Shown in pieces: positions 37,090 through 46,217 of a DNA stretch of 64,000 bases. The stretch comes from Succiniclasticum ruminis DSM 9236 (GTDB lineage Bacteria; Bacillota; Negativicutes; Acidaminococcales; Acidaminococcaceae), in contig NZ_FONL01000011.1 in the NCBI RefSeq assembly GCF_900112895.1, forward strand, positions 18,024-82,023, in the 5' to 3' direction. The position numbers and the translations under genes were made by a program. The notes beneath the pieces were generated by a model that saw only the letters and a program-made list of their open reading frames with translations, was not told the origin of the DNA and searched no databases. Each line of letters starts with the position of its first letter. The first letter of the stretch is position 1.

Positions 37090-38826
37090 ATGATCTTATA
37101 TAAGCGTATCTTAAGTTATATCAAACCATATCTTCATATATTATCAATAGCGCTTTTATGCACTATGCTGGCGGCAGCAGGAAATCTGTACCTTCCCTGG
37201 ATCTTCAGGGATATGATCGACAAGGTGCTGAATGCCAAAGACTATTACATGCTGAATGTGATTTCAGCCAGTATCGTGGTGATTTTTTTGCTGCGGGGAA
37301 TTTTCCTGTACGGGCAGAATTACCTCATGAGCTATGTAGGACAGCATGTTATCATTGATATCCGGAGTGAAGTGTTCCGCAAGCTGCAGCGCCTCTCCAT
37401 GTCTTTTTATGATAAGAATAAGACAGGTACCATCATGAGCTATGTGACCAATGACGTCAATGCCCTGCAGGGCGCCATGGTGGACAACACCATTGAACTG
37501 GTCACGGAAGGCATCATTCTGATCGGTTCTGTCTGCGCCATGGTCTATCTTGACTGGAAGCTGACACTGTTTACCATTCTGACATTCCCGGTAGTACTGT
37601 ATTTTATGAATTATTTCGGAAAGAAGATCCGCCGTTCCGGTGGACAGATTCAGGAAGCTACGGCAGATATCACTTCCGTGCTGCAGGAATCGGTTTCTTC
37701 TGCCCGGGTGGTCAAGTCTTTTGTGCGGGAACAGTACGAGATTGAACGTTTTGAAAGGGAAAATGAGGCAAATCTGAAGGCAAATCTGAAGAACGCAAAA
37801 TACATGGCTACCCTGACGCCTACGATCGAGTTCGTAGCGGCGCTGGGGGTGACGCTGATTCTGTGGTATGGCGGCAACAACGTAATCGCAGGCGAAACCA
37901 CGGCCGGTTCTCTGGTTGCCTTTTTGGCATATGCGGTGAATATTTCCAATCCTATCAAGCGGATAACCCGTGTAAGTGGTAATATCCAAAGGGCGCTGGC
38001 AGCAGCCCAGCGTGTATTTGATGTGCTTGATCTGCGGGAAGAAGTTCAGGATCTGCCTGACGCAAAAGCGCTTCCTGCGGTGACTGGCAATGTCAGCTTT
38101 GAGCATGTGACATTCTCTTACAACGCCGGGGATGAGATTCTCCACGATCTTTCTTTTACTGCAAAACCGGGTCAGGCCATTGGCCTGGTAGGGCCTTCCG
38201 GCGCCGGAAAGTCGACCGTTGCCAGCCTGCTTCCCCGGTTTTATGACTGTGATGCCGGCACAATCCGCATTGACGGGACGGATATCCGGCATGTTACGCT
38301 GGATTCCCTGCGGAACCAGGTAGGCATCGTGCCCCAGGAGACCATCCTGTTTAACGGTTCGGTGTACGACAATATTTTATATGGCCGGCTGGATGCCACA
38401 AAAGAGGAAATTGAAGAGGCCGCCAAAGCAGCCAATGCCCATGATTTCATCATGGAACTGCCTGACGGTTATAATACGATGCTGGGAGACCGTGGCGTGA
38501 ACATTTCCGGCGGACAGCGGCAGCGTATTGCCATTGCCAGAGCTATCCTGAAAGATCCGCGTATCCTGGTGCTGGATGAAGCTACATCCGCTTTGGATAC
38601 GGAAAGCGAGCGTGTAGTGCAGGAAGCTCTCAATCGCCTCATGGTAGGGCGTACCTCTATCATAATCGCCCACCGTCTGTCTACCATAAAAAATGCCGAC
38701 CGGATTCTTGTGCTGGATAAAGGGAAGCTGGCGGAAGATGGAACCCATGAGGAGCTGATGGCAAAGAACGGGTTATATGCCCACCTGTATCAGATTCAGT
38801 ACCGCACCAACAAGGAAGAGAGCTGA
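37090..38826 (+). CDS. msbA: lipid A / lipid flippase ABC exporter MsbA
   Basis: 578-residue half-transporter: six membrane helices in residues 1-320, then a nucleotide-binding domain with Walker A GPSGAGKSTVASL (about residue 367), Q-loop VPQET, signature ISGGQRQRIAIARA, Walker B ILVLDEATSALD and H-loop AHRL. Placed between lpxB and waaA-lpxK, it most probably flips Kdo-lipid A to the periplasmic face. ATG 37090 is chosen after AAGGAG (37079-37084). Sequence alone cannot exclude a more general lipid or drug exporter. Confidence 0.93.
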   Translation: MILYKRILSYIKPYLHILSIALLCTMLAAAGNLYLPWIFRDMIDKVLNAKDYYMLNVISASIVVIFLLRGIFLYGQNYLMSYVGQHVIIDIRSEVFRKLQRLSMSFYDKNKTGTIMSYVTNDVNALQGAMVDNTIELVTEGIILIGSVCAMVYLDWKLTLFTILTFPVVLYFMNYFGKKIRRSGGQIQEATADITSVLQESVSSARVVKSFVREQYEIERFERENEANLKANLKNAKYMATLTPTIEFVAALGVTLILWYGGNNVIAGETTAGSLVAFLAYAVNISNPIKRITRVSGNIQRALAAAQRVFDVLDLREEVQDLPDAKALPAVTGNVSFEHVTFSYNAGDEILHDLSFTAKPGQAIGLVGPSGAGKSTVASLLPRFYDCDAGTIRIDGTDIRHVTLDSLRNQVGIVPQETILFNGSVYDNILYGRLDATKEEIEEAAKAANAHDFIMELPDGYNTMLGDRGVNISGGQRQRIAIARAILKDPRILVLDEATSALDTESERVVQEALNRLMVGRTSIIIAHRLSTIKNADRILVLDKGKLAEDGTHEELMAKNGLYAHLYQIQYRTNKEES

Positions 38827-38835
38827 ACATAACGT

Positions 38836-41421
38836 ATGATGTATATTCTTTATAACACTTTAGGACTGCTGGTATTTTTCATCGTAATACTGCCGTTTTT
38901 TCTATATCGCCTATTTACGGAAAAGGGCTTCAGCGGACGGTTCCGGCAGAGTCTCGGGCTGATTCGCCGGGAAGAAATCGCGGATGTGATGAGCTGTGAC
39001 TGTATCTGGATCCATGGCGCATCGGTCGGTGAAATTGTTGCGACCAGCCCGATCGTGAAAGAAATCAAAAAAATCATGCCGGAACGGAAAGTGCTGGTTT
39101 CTGCTTTTACCGTAGCCGGTTACAATATGGCGAAGCAGATCATACCGGAAGCAGACGGCTATATCTATTTCCCGCTGGATCTGCCCTGGGTGGCGGAGTC
39201 CGTCGTACGGCGCGTACACCCCGGTATCTTCCTGCCGGTAGAAACAGAATTGTGGCCGAACTTCCTGCGGGCGATCCGGGACAGGAACATCCCCGTGATG
39301 ATGGTCAACGGCCGTATTTCCGAAAGGTCAGTGAAGACGTATCAGTATCTGTTCAGTATCTGGCGTGATATGCTGCGGACCGTAAGCCGTTTCTGCATGC
39401 AGTCCAGCATTGACGCCAATTACATTACCCATTTGGGTGCGGATCCCAAAAAGATTTTTGTGACCGGTAACACCAAATTTGATCAGACCTATGCGGAAGT
39501 GACACCGGAAGATCTGGCCAACTATAAAACAGAACTGGGATTGGGAGACGACGCATATCCGGTCATCGTGGCAGGTTCCACGCATACTCCGGAAGAAAGT
39601 ATCCTGCTGACAGCTTTTACCGAACTGCGCAAACAGTATCCCAAAGCAAGGCTTGTCATAGCTCCCCGCTGGACTGACAAGGTGAATGAGATCAGGCGGC
39701 TGAGCGGTAAGTTTAATTACCAGACCGGCTTACGGTCCAAGTTGAAGGAGATGAACGGACCCCGGCCGGAATATCCGGTTTTGCTGATTGACACCATCGG
39801 CGAACTGGGCCGTATCTATGCCGTAGGCGATATCGTATTCGTAGGCGGCAGTCTGACCAAAGGGTACGGCGGCCATAACGTGCTGGAACCGGCTGCCCAT
39901 GCCAAGCCTATCCTGGTGGGCCCCAGTATGCTGAGCTTCAAGGACTCCTACTCTCTGCTGACCAAAGCGGGCGCCTTACATACGGTGCAGGATGCCCGCG
40001 ATCTGGCTAAAGAATTGCTGGCAATTTCGGGAGACGATTCCCTCCGCAAAAAGATGGGGGACGCCTCCATGCAGGTCATCCGGGAAAACCGGGGCGCGGC
40101 CCTGAATACCATGCATTACCTGACAGACCTGCTGGAGAAAGCCTCGGTTCCCCGTGCTTATACGAAAGAATATCCTGTCAATACCCGTAACTTTAATGAC
40201 GCGGGCGGCGGGGGCCTGAAACACGGCGCCGCCATTATCCAGTACATTTTCCACATAGCCCATGCCCCGGAACGTCCCTGGTACGCGTTTATCCTGCTGG
40301 GTTTATTGCGGGGACTGTCCTATATTTACGGATTCGGCGCCCGGGTGAACCTGTGGCTGTATGAAGCAGGCATCCTGTCCAGGCGGAAGTTGGACTGCTG
40401 TGTCATCTCCATCGGTAACATTACCGTAGGCGGTACCGGTAAAACACCTACCGCCCAGCGGGTAGCCATGATGGTAAAAGATATGGGTTACCGGGTGGTA
40501 ATTCTGAACCGCGGTTACCGTTCCCACTGGGATAAACCATTGGGTGTGGTCTCCGACGGGAAGAAAATTTTCATGACCAGCTATGAGGCCGGTGACGAAG
40601 CCTACCTGATGGCCAAGATGATGCCCGGGATTCCGGTGGTCATCGGCAAAAACCGTGACGTGACCGGCAGTTACGCAGTGGACAAGCTCCGTGCCGAAGT
40701 CATCATCATGGACGACGGTTACCAGCACTGGCAGTTGAAACGGGATCTGGACATCGTGCTGGTGGATACCCTGAATCTGTTCGGCAACGGAAATCTGCTG
40801 CCCCGGGGTATTCTGCGTGAACCACTGAATCATCTGAACCGGGCCGATATGTTCCTGTTCACCAAGTCCGACCAGAGTTCCCGGCTGACGCGGACCAGTC
40901 TGGCGGAAAATATCCGGCAGTACAATACGGAAGCTCCTATCGTGGAAAGTATCCATCACCCCAAAGAGTTTGTGGAGATTGCAGACTGGTATAAAGGCAT
41001 TCAGCAGAATCCCCTGCCCCTTGAAGAATTAAAAGGCAAGAAGGTCATGGTGTTCTCCGCTATCGGTAACCCCTCATCTTTTGAGCAGAATGTATCCGGC
41101 TGCGATCTGGACATTGTGGAAGCGATCCGCTATCCTGACCATCATGATTACGGTATGCTGGAAATGCAGTATATCGCAGAGCGGGCCAGCACACTGAAAG
41201 CGGACGCCCTGATCACTACCGGCAAGGATGCGGTAAAGATTCCCACGGAATTCATTTACTTTAACCGGGATATTCCCCTGTACGTTATGAACATGGACAT
41301 TATGATTACCCGGAACGAAGAAATTTTTGACAGAAAATTGAAAGAAACGGTGGAAACCGTGCTGAAGAAAACAAAGAAGAAAAGTGAATTACCTGAAATT
41401 AAAGAAGTCTTAAGCACATAA
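38836..41421 (+). CDS. waaA-lpxK: bifunctional Kdo transferase-tetraacyldisaccharide 4'-kinase (WaaA-LpxK)
   Basis: 861 residues joining two enzymes. Residues about 1-430 are WaaA/KdtA (GT30): N-terminal membrane anchor (LLVFFIVILPFFLY), catalytic-type Glu in GASVGEIVATSP (about residue 66), VETELWPNF (about 136-142), VFVGGSLTKGYGGHN and EPAAHAKP. From about 470 begins LpxK: a membrane-proximal segment, SIGNITVGGTGKTPTAQRV with P-loop near 531, LNRGYRS and MDDGYQHWQL. LpxK phosphorylates the 4' position; WaaA then adds Kdo, so the fusion links consecutive steps, with the later enzyme at the N-terminus. No stop or frameshift lies between. Start weakly defined (ATG 38836 or 38839). Confidence 0.95.
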   Translation: MMYILYNTLGLLVFFIVILPFFLYRLFTEKGFSGRFRQSLGLIRREEIADVMSCDCIWIHGASVGEIVATSPIVKEIKKIMPERKVLVSAFTVAGYNMAKQIIPEADGYIYFPLDLPWVAESVVRRVHPGIFLPVETELWPNFLRAIRDRNIPVMMVNGRISERSVKTYQYLFSIWRDMLRTVSRFCMQSSIDANYITHLGADPKKIFVTGNTKFDQTYAEVTPEDLANYKTELGLGDDAYPVIVAGSTHTPEESILLTAFTELRKQYPKARLVIAPRWTDKVNEIRRLSGKFNYQTGLRSKLKEMNGPRPEYPVLLIDTIGELGRIYAVGDIVFVGGSLTKGYGGHNVLEPAAHAKPILVGPSMLSFKDSYSLLTKAGALHTVQDARDLAKELLAISGDDSLRKKMGDASMQVIRENRGAALNTMHYLTDLLEKASVPRAYTKEYPVNTRNFNDAGGGGLKHGAAIIQYIFHIAHAPERPWYAFILLGLLRGLSYIYGFGARVNLWLYEAGILSRRKLDCCVISIGNITVGGTGKTPTAQRVAMMVKDMGYRVVILNRGYRSHWDKPLGVVSDGKKIFMTSYEAGDEAYLMAKMMPGIPVVIGKNRDVTGSYAVDKLRAEVIIMDDGYQHWQLKRDLDIVLVDTLNLFGNGNLLPRGILREPLNHLNRADMFLFTKSDQSSRLTRTSLAENIRQYNTEAPIVESIHHPKEFVEIADWYKGIQQNPLPLEELKGKKVMVFSAIGNPSSFEQNVSGCDLDIVEAIRYPDHHDYGMLEMQYIAERASTLKADALITTGKDAVKIPTEFIYFNRDIPLYVMNMDIMITRNEEIFDRKLKETVETVLKKTKKKSELPEIKEVLST

Positions 41422-41482
41422 GAGAGTAAAATGTAAACCAACCTGTTTTAGAATCCATAGTACCAGCAAAGGAGATGCTTTC

Positions 41483-42211
41483 ATGAAAGTAATCTGTGTG
41501 ATCCCGGCCCGGTATGCCTCGACCCGGCTGCCAGGCAAACCGCTGAAGCTGATTGCGGGCAAACCCATGATCCAGCGCGTGTATGAACAGGCGAAAAAAG
41601 CAAAGATGCCGGCAGAGGTCATCGTGGCAACGGATGACAAACGGGTGTATGATACCGTGCTTGCCTTTGGGGGCTTCGCCTGCATGACCCGGGAAGACCA
41701 TCCTAACGGTACCAGCCGTCTGGCGGAAGTAGCGGAAAAATTTCCGGACGCGGATGTCATCGTCAATGTGCAGGGAGACGAACCCATGATCCCGCCGGAA
41801 ATCATAGACCGGCTGGCAGAAGCTTTTCAGGCGGAACCCGGGCTGCAGATGGCAACCATGAAGACTCTGATGCAGGAAAGCGAGTACAGCGATCCTTCTG
41901 CGGTGAAGGTAATAACGGATAAGAACGGTTACGCCCTGTACTTTTCCCGCAGCCTGATTCCCTATCCCCGTAACAAAACGGAATTGTTTAAAGTGTACAA
42001 ACACGTAGGCATCTACGCCTATACAAGAACATTCCTCATGCAGTACGCTGCCATGGCCTCCACACCCCTGGAACAGGTGGAAAGCCTGGAACAGCTGCGG
42101 GTTCTGGAAAACGGTTATAAGATTAAAGTGTTGGAAAGCGATTTCCGGGGCATCGGCGTGGATACCCAGGAGGATCTGGACGCGGTAAACAGATTATTGG
42201 GAGGAAAATAA
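41483..42211 (+). CDS. kdsB: CMP-Kdo synthetase
   Basis: Activates Kdo with CTP to CMP-Kdo, the donor for WaaA. 242 residues; N-terminal nucleotide-binding motif [29 protein letters not shown] and [12 protein letters not shown], ending [16 protein letters not shown] 41483 follows AAAGGAGATG. The stop overlaps the kdsA ATG by one base (TAATG). Confidence 0.97.
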   Translation: MKVICVIPARYASTRLPGKPLKLIAGKPMIQRVYEQAKKAKMPAEVIVATDDKRVYDTVLAFGGFACMTREDHPNGTSRLAEVAEKFPDADVIVNVQGDEPMIPPEIIDRLAEAFQAEPGLQMATMKTLMQESEYSDPSAVKVITDKNGYALYFSRSLIPYPRNKTELFKVYKHVGIYAYTRTFLMQYAAMASTPLEQVESLEQLRVLENGYKIKVLESDFRGIGVDTQEDLDAVNRLLGGK

Positions 42212-43029
42212 TGCATATTGTTAATGTAGGACCTTATAAAGTGGGACCGGGGCAGCCCATGCTGCTGTTCGCCGGACCCTGCGTGCTGGAAGGCTATGAA
42301 CACAGTCTGGCAATCGGGCAGGAGGTAAAACGCATCTGTGAAAAATTAGGCATGCCGTACGTGTTCAAGGCATCCTATGACAAGGCCAACCGGTCTTCCC
42401 ACACATCCTTCCGGGGACCCGGACTGGAAGAGGGGCTGAAACAGCTGGCCGGCATTAAAAAAGAATTAGGCGTGCCTGTCATCAGTGACGTGCACGAAAC
42501 CATCCAGGTAGAGAAAGCAGCAGAAGTGCTGGACGTAATGCAGATTCCGGCCTTTTTATGCCGCCAGACCGACCTGGTCTGCGCCATAGCGAAGACCGGC
42601 CGTTGCGTCAATGTGAAGAAAGGCCAGTTCCTGGCGCCCTGGGACATGAAGAACGTCATCGCCAAAATTGAAGCGGCGGGTAATCAGAATATTCTCCTGA
42701 CAGAACGCGGTTCCAGCTTCGGTTACAACACACTGGTAACCGATATGCGGGGCCTGGCCATCATGCGTGAGCTGGGTTATCCCGTGGTAATGGACGCTAC
42801 CCACAGCGTGCAGATTCCCGGAGGGCAGGGAACCAGCAGCGGCGGCCAGAGCCAGTACGTGCCCCATATGGCAAGGGCAGCGGCGGCTATCGGCATTGAC
42901 GCGCTGTTCCTGGAGGTGCATGACGATCCCTCCAAGGCCCTGAGCGACGGACCCAACATGGTGCGTCTGGACCGACTGGAAGCCTTGCTGAAGGATGTAC
43001 TGGCCATAGACAGGATTACCCGTAAATAA
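42211..43029 (+). CDS. kdsA: Kdo-8-phosphate synthase (metal-dependent type)
   Basis: Condenses arabinose-5-phosphate with PEP to Kdo-8-phosphate. 272 residues with [13 protein letters not shown] at the N-terminus, [26 protein letters not shown] and [13 protein letters not shown]. The cysteine in AGPC is the metal ligand of the Aquifex-type class; E. coli-type enzymes have Asn there. So this enzyme is predicted to need a divalent metal. Overlaps kdsB by one base; 23 bp before kdsD. Confidence 0.97.
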   Translation: MHIVNVGPYKVGPGQPMLLFAGPCVLEGYEHSLAIGQEVKRICEKLGMPYVFKASYDKANRSSHTSFRGPGLEEGLKQLAGIKKELGVPVISDVHETIQVEKAAEVLDVMQIPAFLCRQTDLVCAIAKTGRCVNVKKGQFLAPWDMKNVIAKIEAAGNQNILLTERGSSFGYNTLVTDMRGLAIMRELGYPVVMDATHSVQIPGGQGTSSGGQSQYVPHMARAAAAIGIDALFLEVHDDPSKALSDGPNMVRLDRLEALLKDVLAIDRITRK

Positions 43030-43052
43030 AGATTGAAAGGATACGATGAACC

Positions 43053-44027
43053 ATGAACGAACTGGAGACGGATGCCCAGAAAGTGCTGCAAATGGAAGCA
43101 GAAGCCATTCTGGATCTGATTCCCCGTGTTGACGAGCATTTTGACGCTGCGGTGGATATGATCCTGGCCTGTGAAGGTCGCGTCATCATGACCGGCATGG
43201 GAAAATCCGGTATCATCGCCCATAAGATTTCCGCTACCTTGGCCAGCACCGGTACCCCCTCCTTTTATCTGCACCCGGCGGAAGGGATCCACGGGGACCT
43301 GGGCATGGTAACGGCGGATGACGTGATTATAGCCATGTCTAACAGCGGCGAGACCGGGGAGGTGCTGAACATACTGCCATCCATCCGGCGGATTGGGGCG
43401 AAGCTCATCGCCATGGTAGGCAATACCGATTCCACTCTGGCGAAAAATGCGGACGTAGTCCTGAATGTGGGCGTGAAAAAAGAAGCCTGCCCCCTGGGAC
43501 TGGCTCCCACTTCCAGCACTACCGCAGCTCTGGCTTTCGGTGACGCGCTGGCCATGGCACTCATGGGAAAACATCATTTTACCTCGAATCAGTTTGCCGT
43601 ATTCCACCCCGGCGGCAGCCTGGGCCGGAAGCTTCTGCTGACGGTAGGGGATATCATGCACGGAGGCAGTGAAAACCCGGTAGTGAAAGGGAGTGCTACC
43701 GTAACGGAAGCCTTGTTTATTATTACCGACAAGGGGCTGGGCGCTGTTTCCGTAGTGGATCAAAATGGTATCATGATAGGCCTTCTCACCGACGGCGACA
43801 TCCGCAGGGGTCTGTCCAAAGGTGTGGATTTCCTGAAGCGGCCTGTTACGGAGCTGATGACAAAGAATCCCAAATTTATTTCACAGGAAAAACTGGCGGC
43901 ACAGGCTTTGCATATTATGGAAAGCCACAGACCGAAACCCATTACGGTATTGCCCGTCGTTGATGAGGAGTGCCACGTAATCGGGCTGTTGCACATGACA
44001 GATCTGGTTCGTCAGGGTGTAGTATAA
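43053..44027 (+). CDS. kdsD: arabinose-5-phosphate isomerase (KpsF/GutQ family)
   Basis: Converts ribulose-5-phosphate to arabinose-5-phosphate, feeding kdsA. 324 residues: an SIS sugar isomerase domain (about 30-190; MTGMGKSGIIAHKISATLASTGTPSF, AMSNSGETGEVLN) and two CBS domains (about 205-320; GSATVTEALFIITDKGLGAV and MESHRPKPITVLPVVDE). It lies in the Kdo cluster between kdsA and kdsC, which settles its role over GutQ-type alternatives. Confidence 0.96.
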   Translation: MNELETDAQKVLQMEAEAILDLIPRVDEHFDAAVDMILACEGRVIMTGMGKSGIIAHKISATLASTGTPSFYLHPAEGIHGDLGMVTADDVIIAMSNSGETGEVLNILPSIRRIGAKLIAMVGNTDSTLAKNADVVLNVGVKKEACPLGLAPTSSTTAALAFGDALAMALMGKHHFTSNQFAVFHPGGSLGRKLLLTVGDIMHGGSENPVVKGSATVTEALFIITDKGLGAVSVVDQNGIMIGLLTDGDIRRGLSKGVDFLKRPVTELMTKNPKFISQEKLAAQALHIMESHRPKPITVLPVVDEECHVIGLLHMTDLVRQGVV

Positions 44028-44045
44028 CCGACTCAGTGATGCGCT

Positions 44046-44143
44046 GGCGGACAACCCGCCTCCCACGCGAATTCTATGGCGGCTTCTGGTAAACCTCCGC
44101 CGCCTAAAAGATTCGCGACCGGGAGCCTTCCGGGTTATCCGCC
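44046..44143 (+). repeat. 98-nt nested hairpin between kdsD and kdsC
   Basis: One long imperfect palindrome of nested stems: 44046-44057 with 44132-44143 (11 of 12 pairs), CTCCC/GGGAG (44060-44064 with 44121-44125), CGCGAAT/ATTCGCG (44066-44072 with 44111-44117), GGCGGC/GCCGCC (44078-44083 with 44099-44104) and an apical GGT/ACC (44088-44090 with 44093-44095). No T-run follows, so it is not a standard terminator. It could be an operon-internal RNA processing or stability element, a small RNA or a palindromic mobile repeat. Confidence 0.7.
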
Positions 44144-44188
44144 GACGTCCAAAGAATTATACAGTATATTACTTTTCGGAGTTTGCAC

Positions 44189-44758
44189 ATGGCATCACGG
44201 AAACTATCTCTGGAAGAGTTGCAGCAAAAAGCTAAAAAAATAAAACTCGTTGCCCTGGATATGGACGGCACCCTCACTGACGGAAGCATCAATATCGGCG
44301 GCGAGGGGGAACTGTTCAAACGGTTCAACGCCAAAGACGGACTGGGCATTACCACCGCCAGACGGCACGGTTTGCGTGTAGCCGTCATTACCGGGCGCAA
44401 AGGACCCATCGTGCAGCGGCGCGCGGAAGAACTGGGCATTGCGGAAGATGTAATGAGAGGGATTTCTGCGAAAAAGAAGGCGCTTCAGACATTGGCGGAT
44501 AAATATAATTTATCGTTGGAAGAAGTTGCCTTTATGGGAGACGACCTTAATGATTTGCCGGCTCTTCTTGCCGCCGGTCTGTCGGCAGCGCCGGCAGATG
44601 CGGCAGAAGACGTCAGATGGCGTGTTTCTTATATAGCGCCTCATAACGGCGGCCAGGGGGCCGTGCGGGATTTGCTGGAACTGATCCTGAAAGCCGGGGG
44701 CATATGGGATGCCATTGTGGAAGAATACACAGAAGAAGGAAAAGGGGATCGACAATAA
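44189..44758 (+). CDS. kdsC: Kdo-8-phosphate phosphatase
   Basis: HAD-family C0 phosphatase releasing Kdo from Kdo-8-phosphate. 189 residues; nucleophile motif LDMDGTLTDGSI (DxDGT), VITGRKGPIVQRRAEELGI, and MGDDLNDLPAL with the metal-binding aspartates. I chose ATG 44189 after CGGAGT; TTG 44183 is in frame but too close. The stop TAA abuts the next ATG without a gap. Confidence 0.96.
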   Translation: MASRKLSLEELQQKAKKIKLVALDMDGTLTDGSINIGGEGELFKRFNAKDGLGITTARRHGLRVAVITGRKGPIVQRRAEELGIAEDVMRGISAKKKALQTLADKYNLSLEEVAFMGDDLNDLPALLAAGLSAAPADAAEDVRWRVSYIAPHNGGQGAVRDLLELILKAGGIWDAIVEEYTEEGKGDRQ

Positions 44759-45661
44759 ATGTTATATGCGTTGCTGAAAACGCTGAGCTGGGTTGCCTCT
44801 CATACACCCTACAAACTGCTGGTGAAGATTGGCACCGGTCTGGGGCACCTGTATTGGCACATTGCTAAAAAACAACGGATTCGTGCGGAAGAAACCATCC
44901 GGGAATGTCTGGGTTATTCGAAATTTGAAGCAAACAGAACGATCAAACGGTTATTTGTCAATTTGGGCATTTCCGTTATGGAAATGCTGTACATGCCTGC
45001 GCTGAACAAAGATAACATCCGGGGATTGGTCACCTTTGACCATCCTGAAATCTTATGGGAGGCCCTGCAACAGAAAAAAGGCGTGGTCATGCTGGCCTGC
45101 CATATAGATAACTGGGAATGGCTGGGGGCCGCGCTGGCACTCAATGGATTCCCTCTTAGCGCCGTGGAAAAACCGCAGCCTAACAGAGTGTATTCCGATT
45201 TTATGAATGAGCTGCGAAGAAGTGTGGGGCAGGAAATATTTGCCCGGGGCAGCAGTGAGATCCTTGGCTGTGCCCGTGCCATGAAAAAAGGACGCATGCT
45301 GGGGCTTATCGCGGACCAGGACGGCGGTTATGACGGCGTCTTCGTCCCGTTTCTGGGGAAGATGGCGTCAACACCGACCGGGCCGGCTTACTTTGCCCGT
45401 AAGTTCAAGGCACCCTGTATTCCGATTTACATCGTGCGTAAACCGGACGGGTACGGACATCAGGTAATTGTAGAAGAACCTTTTTACTATGAAGATACCG
45501 GTGACAGGAAGACGGATGACTATAATCTGACCCTGAAGATGACACAATCCGTGGAACGGATCATCAAAGCGTATCCGGACAACTGGCTGTGGTTTCAGCA
45601 CCGCTGGAACACACCGTATGAAGAAGTGAAGGCAAAGGAGCAGGATGGCAGTGAAAAATAA
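44759..45661 (+). CDS. LpxL/HtrB-family lipid A acyltransferase (second copy)
   Basis: 300 residues; catalytic HX4E motif in ACHIDNWEWLGAA (about residue 118-125), hydrophobic N-terminus, ADQDGGYDGVFVPF, GPAYFARKFKAPCIPI and WFQHRWNTP. It differs clearly from the copy at 31413 (GHFGNWE there, CHIDNWE here), so the two probably add the two secondary chains of hexaacyl lipid A (inference). It begins directly after kdsC and overlaps the lptC start by 17 bp. Confidence 0.92.
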   Translation: MLYALLKTLSWVASHTPYKLLVKIGTGLGHLYWHIAKKQRIRAEETIRECLGYSKFEANRTIKRLFVNLGISVMEMLYMPALNKDNIRGLVTFDHPEILWEALQQKKGVVMLACHIDNWEWLGAALALNGFPLSAVEKPQPNRVYSDFMNELRRSVGQEIFARGSSEILGCARAMKKGRMLGLIADQDGGYDGVFVPFLGKMASTPTGPAYFARKFKAPCIPIYIVRKPDGYGHQVIVEEPFYYEDTGDRKTDDYNLTLKMTQSVERIIKAYPDNWLWFQHRWNTPYEEVKAKEQDGSEK

Positions 45662-46217
45662 GAACACGGTACTGGCCGTTGCCGCCGGTCTGGGAGCTTT
45701 ATTCCTGGTGTTTGCCTGGCTGTTTTGGGGCAGCACGGTTCCGGAACCGACAGACAAGACAAAAAAGGCGGAAACAAATACAACGAAAGCAACTGTGTAT
45801 AATACCGTGCTGCACCGGGATGCAGACGGGAAACGTCTCTGGGAGTTGAAGGTGGGCGAGGCGATACAGCTGAACGACAACCTGGTCAGGGCGAAACAAC
45901 TGGAAGGTACTGTTTATCTCAGTAACGGGGACGAAATGTACGTAACGGCCAAGGCTGGCGAAATTAAAACCAAAAGCAATGAATTTATGCTGAGCAATGG
46001 CGTTACCGCGCGGTTAAAACAGGGTGGCTTTTTGAAAGCTAATAAAGTTGAATGGAAACAGAAACAGGATATTTTAACAGCTACCGGCGCAGTCAAAGTC
46101 ATTAAAGACGACATGCTGGCAATGGCTGAAAAAATCATTACGTCCAGTAAATTTGAGCATTTTAAACTGAAAGACAAAGCGCATGTGGAAAGAGGCGGTA
46201 AATATGAAGAAAAATAA
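45645..46217 (+). CDS. lptC: LPS export protein LptC
   Basis: 190 residues: an N-terminal inner-membrane helix (about 8-30, LAVAAGLGALFLVFAWLFWG), then a jellyroll domain (KRLWELKVGEAIQLND, VYLSNGDEMYVTAKAGEI, KANKVEWKQKQDILTATG). It links LptB2FG to LptA in the periplasmic bridge. ATG 45645 lies inside the end of the acyltransferase gene; the end overlaps lptA by 14 bp. Confidence 0.9.
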   Translation: MAVKNKNTVLAVAAGLGALFLVFAWLFWGSTVPEPTDKTKKAETNTTKATVYNTVLHRDADGKRLWELKVGEAIQLNDNLVRAKQLEGTVYLSNGDEMYVTAKAGEIKTKSNEFMLSNGVTARLKQGGFLKANKVEWKQKQDILTATGAVKVIKDDMLAMAEKIITSSKFEHFKLKDKAHVERGGKYEEK

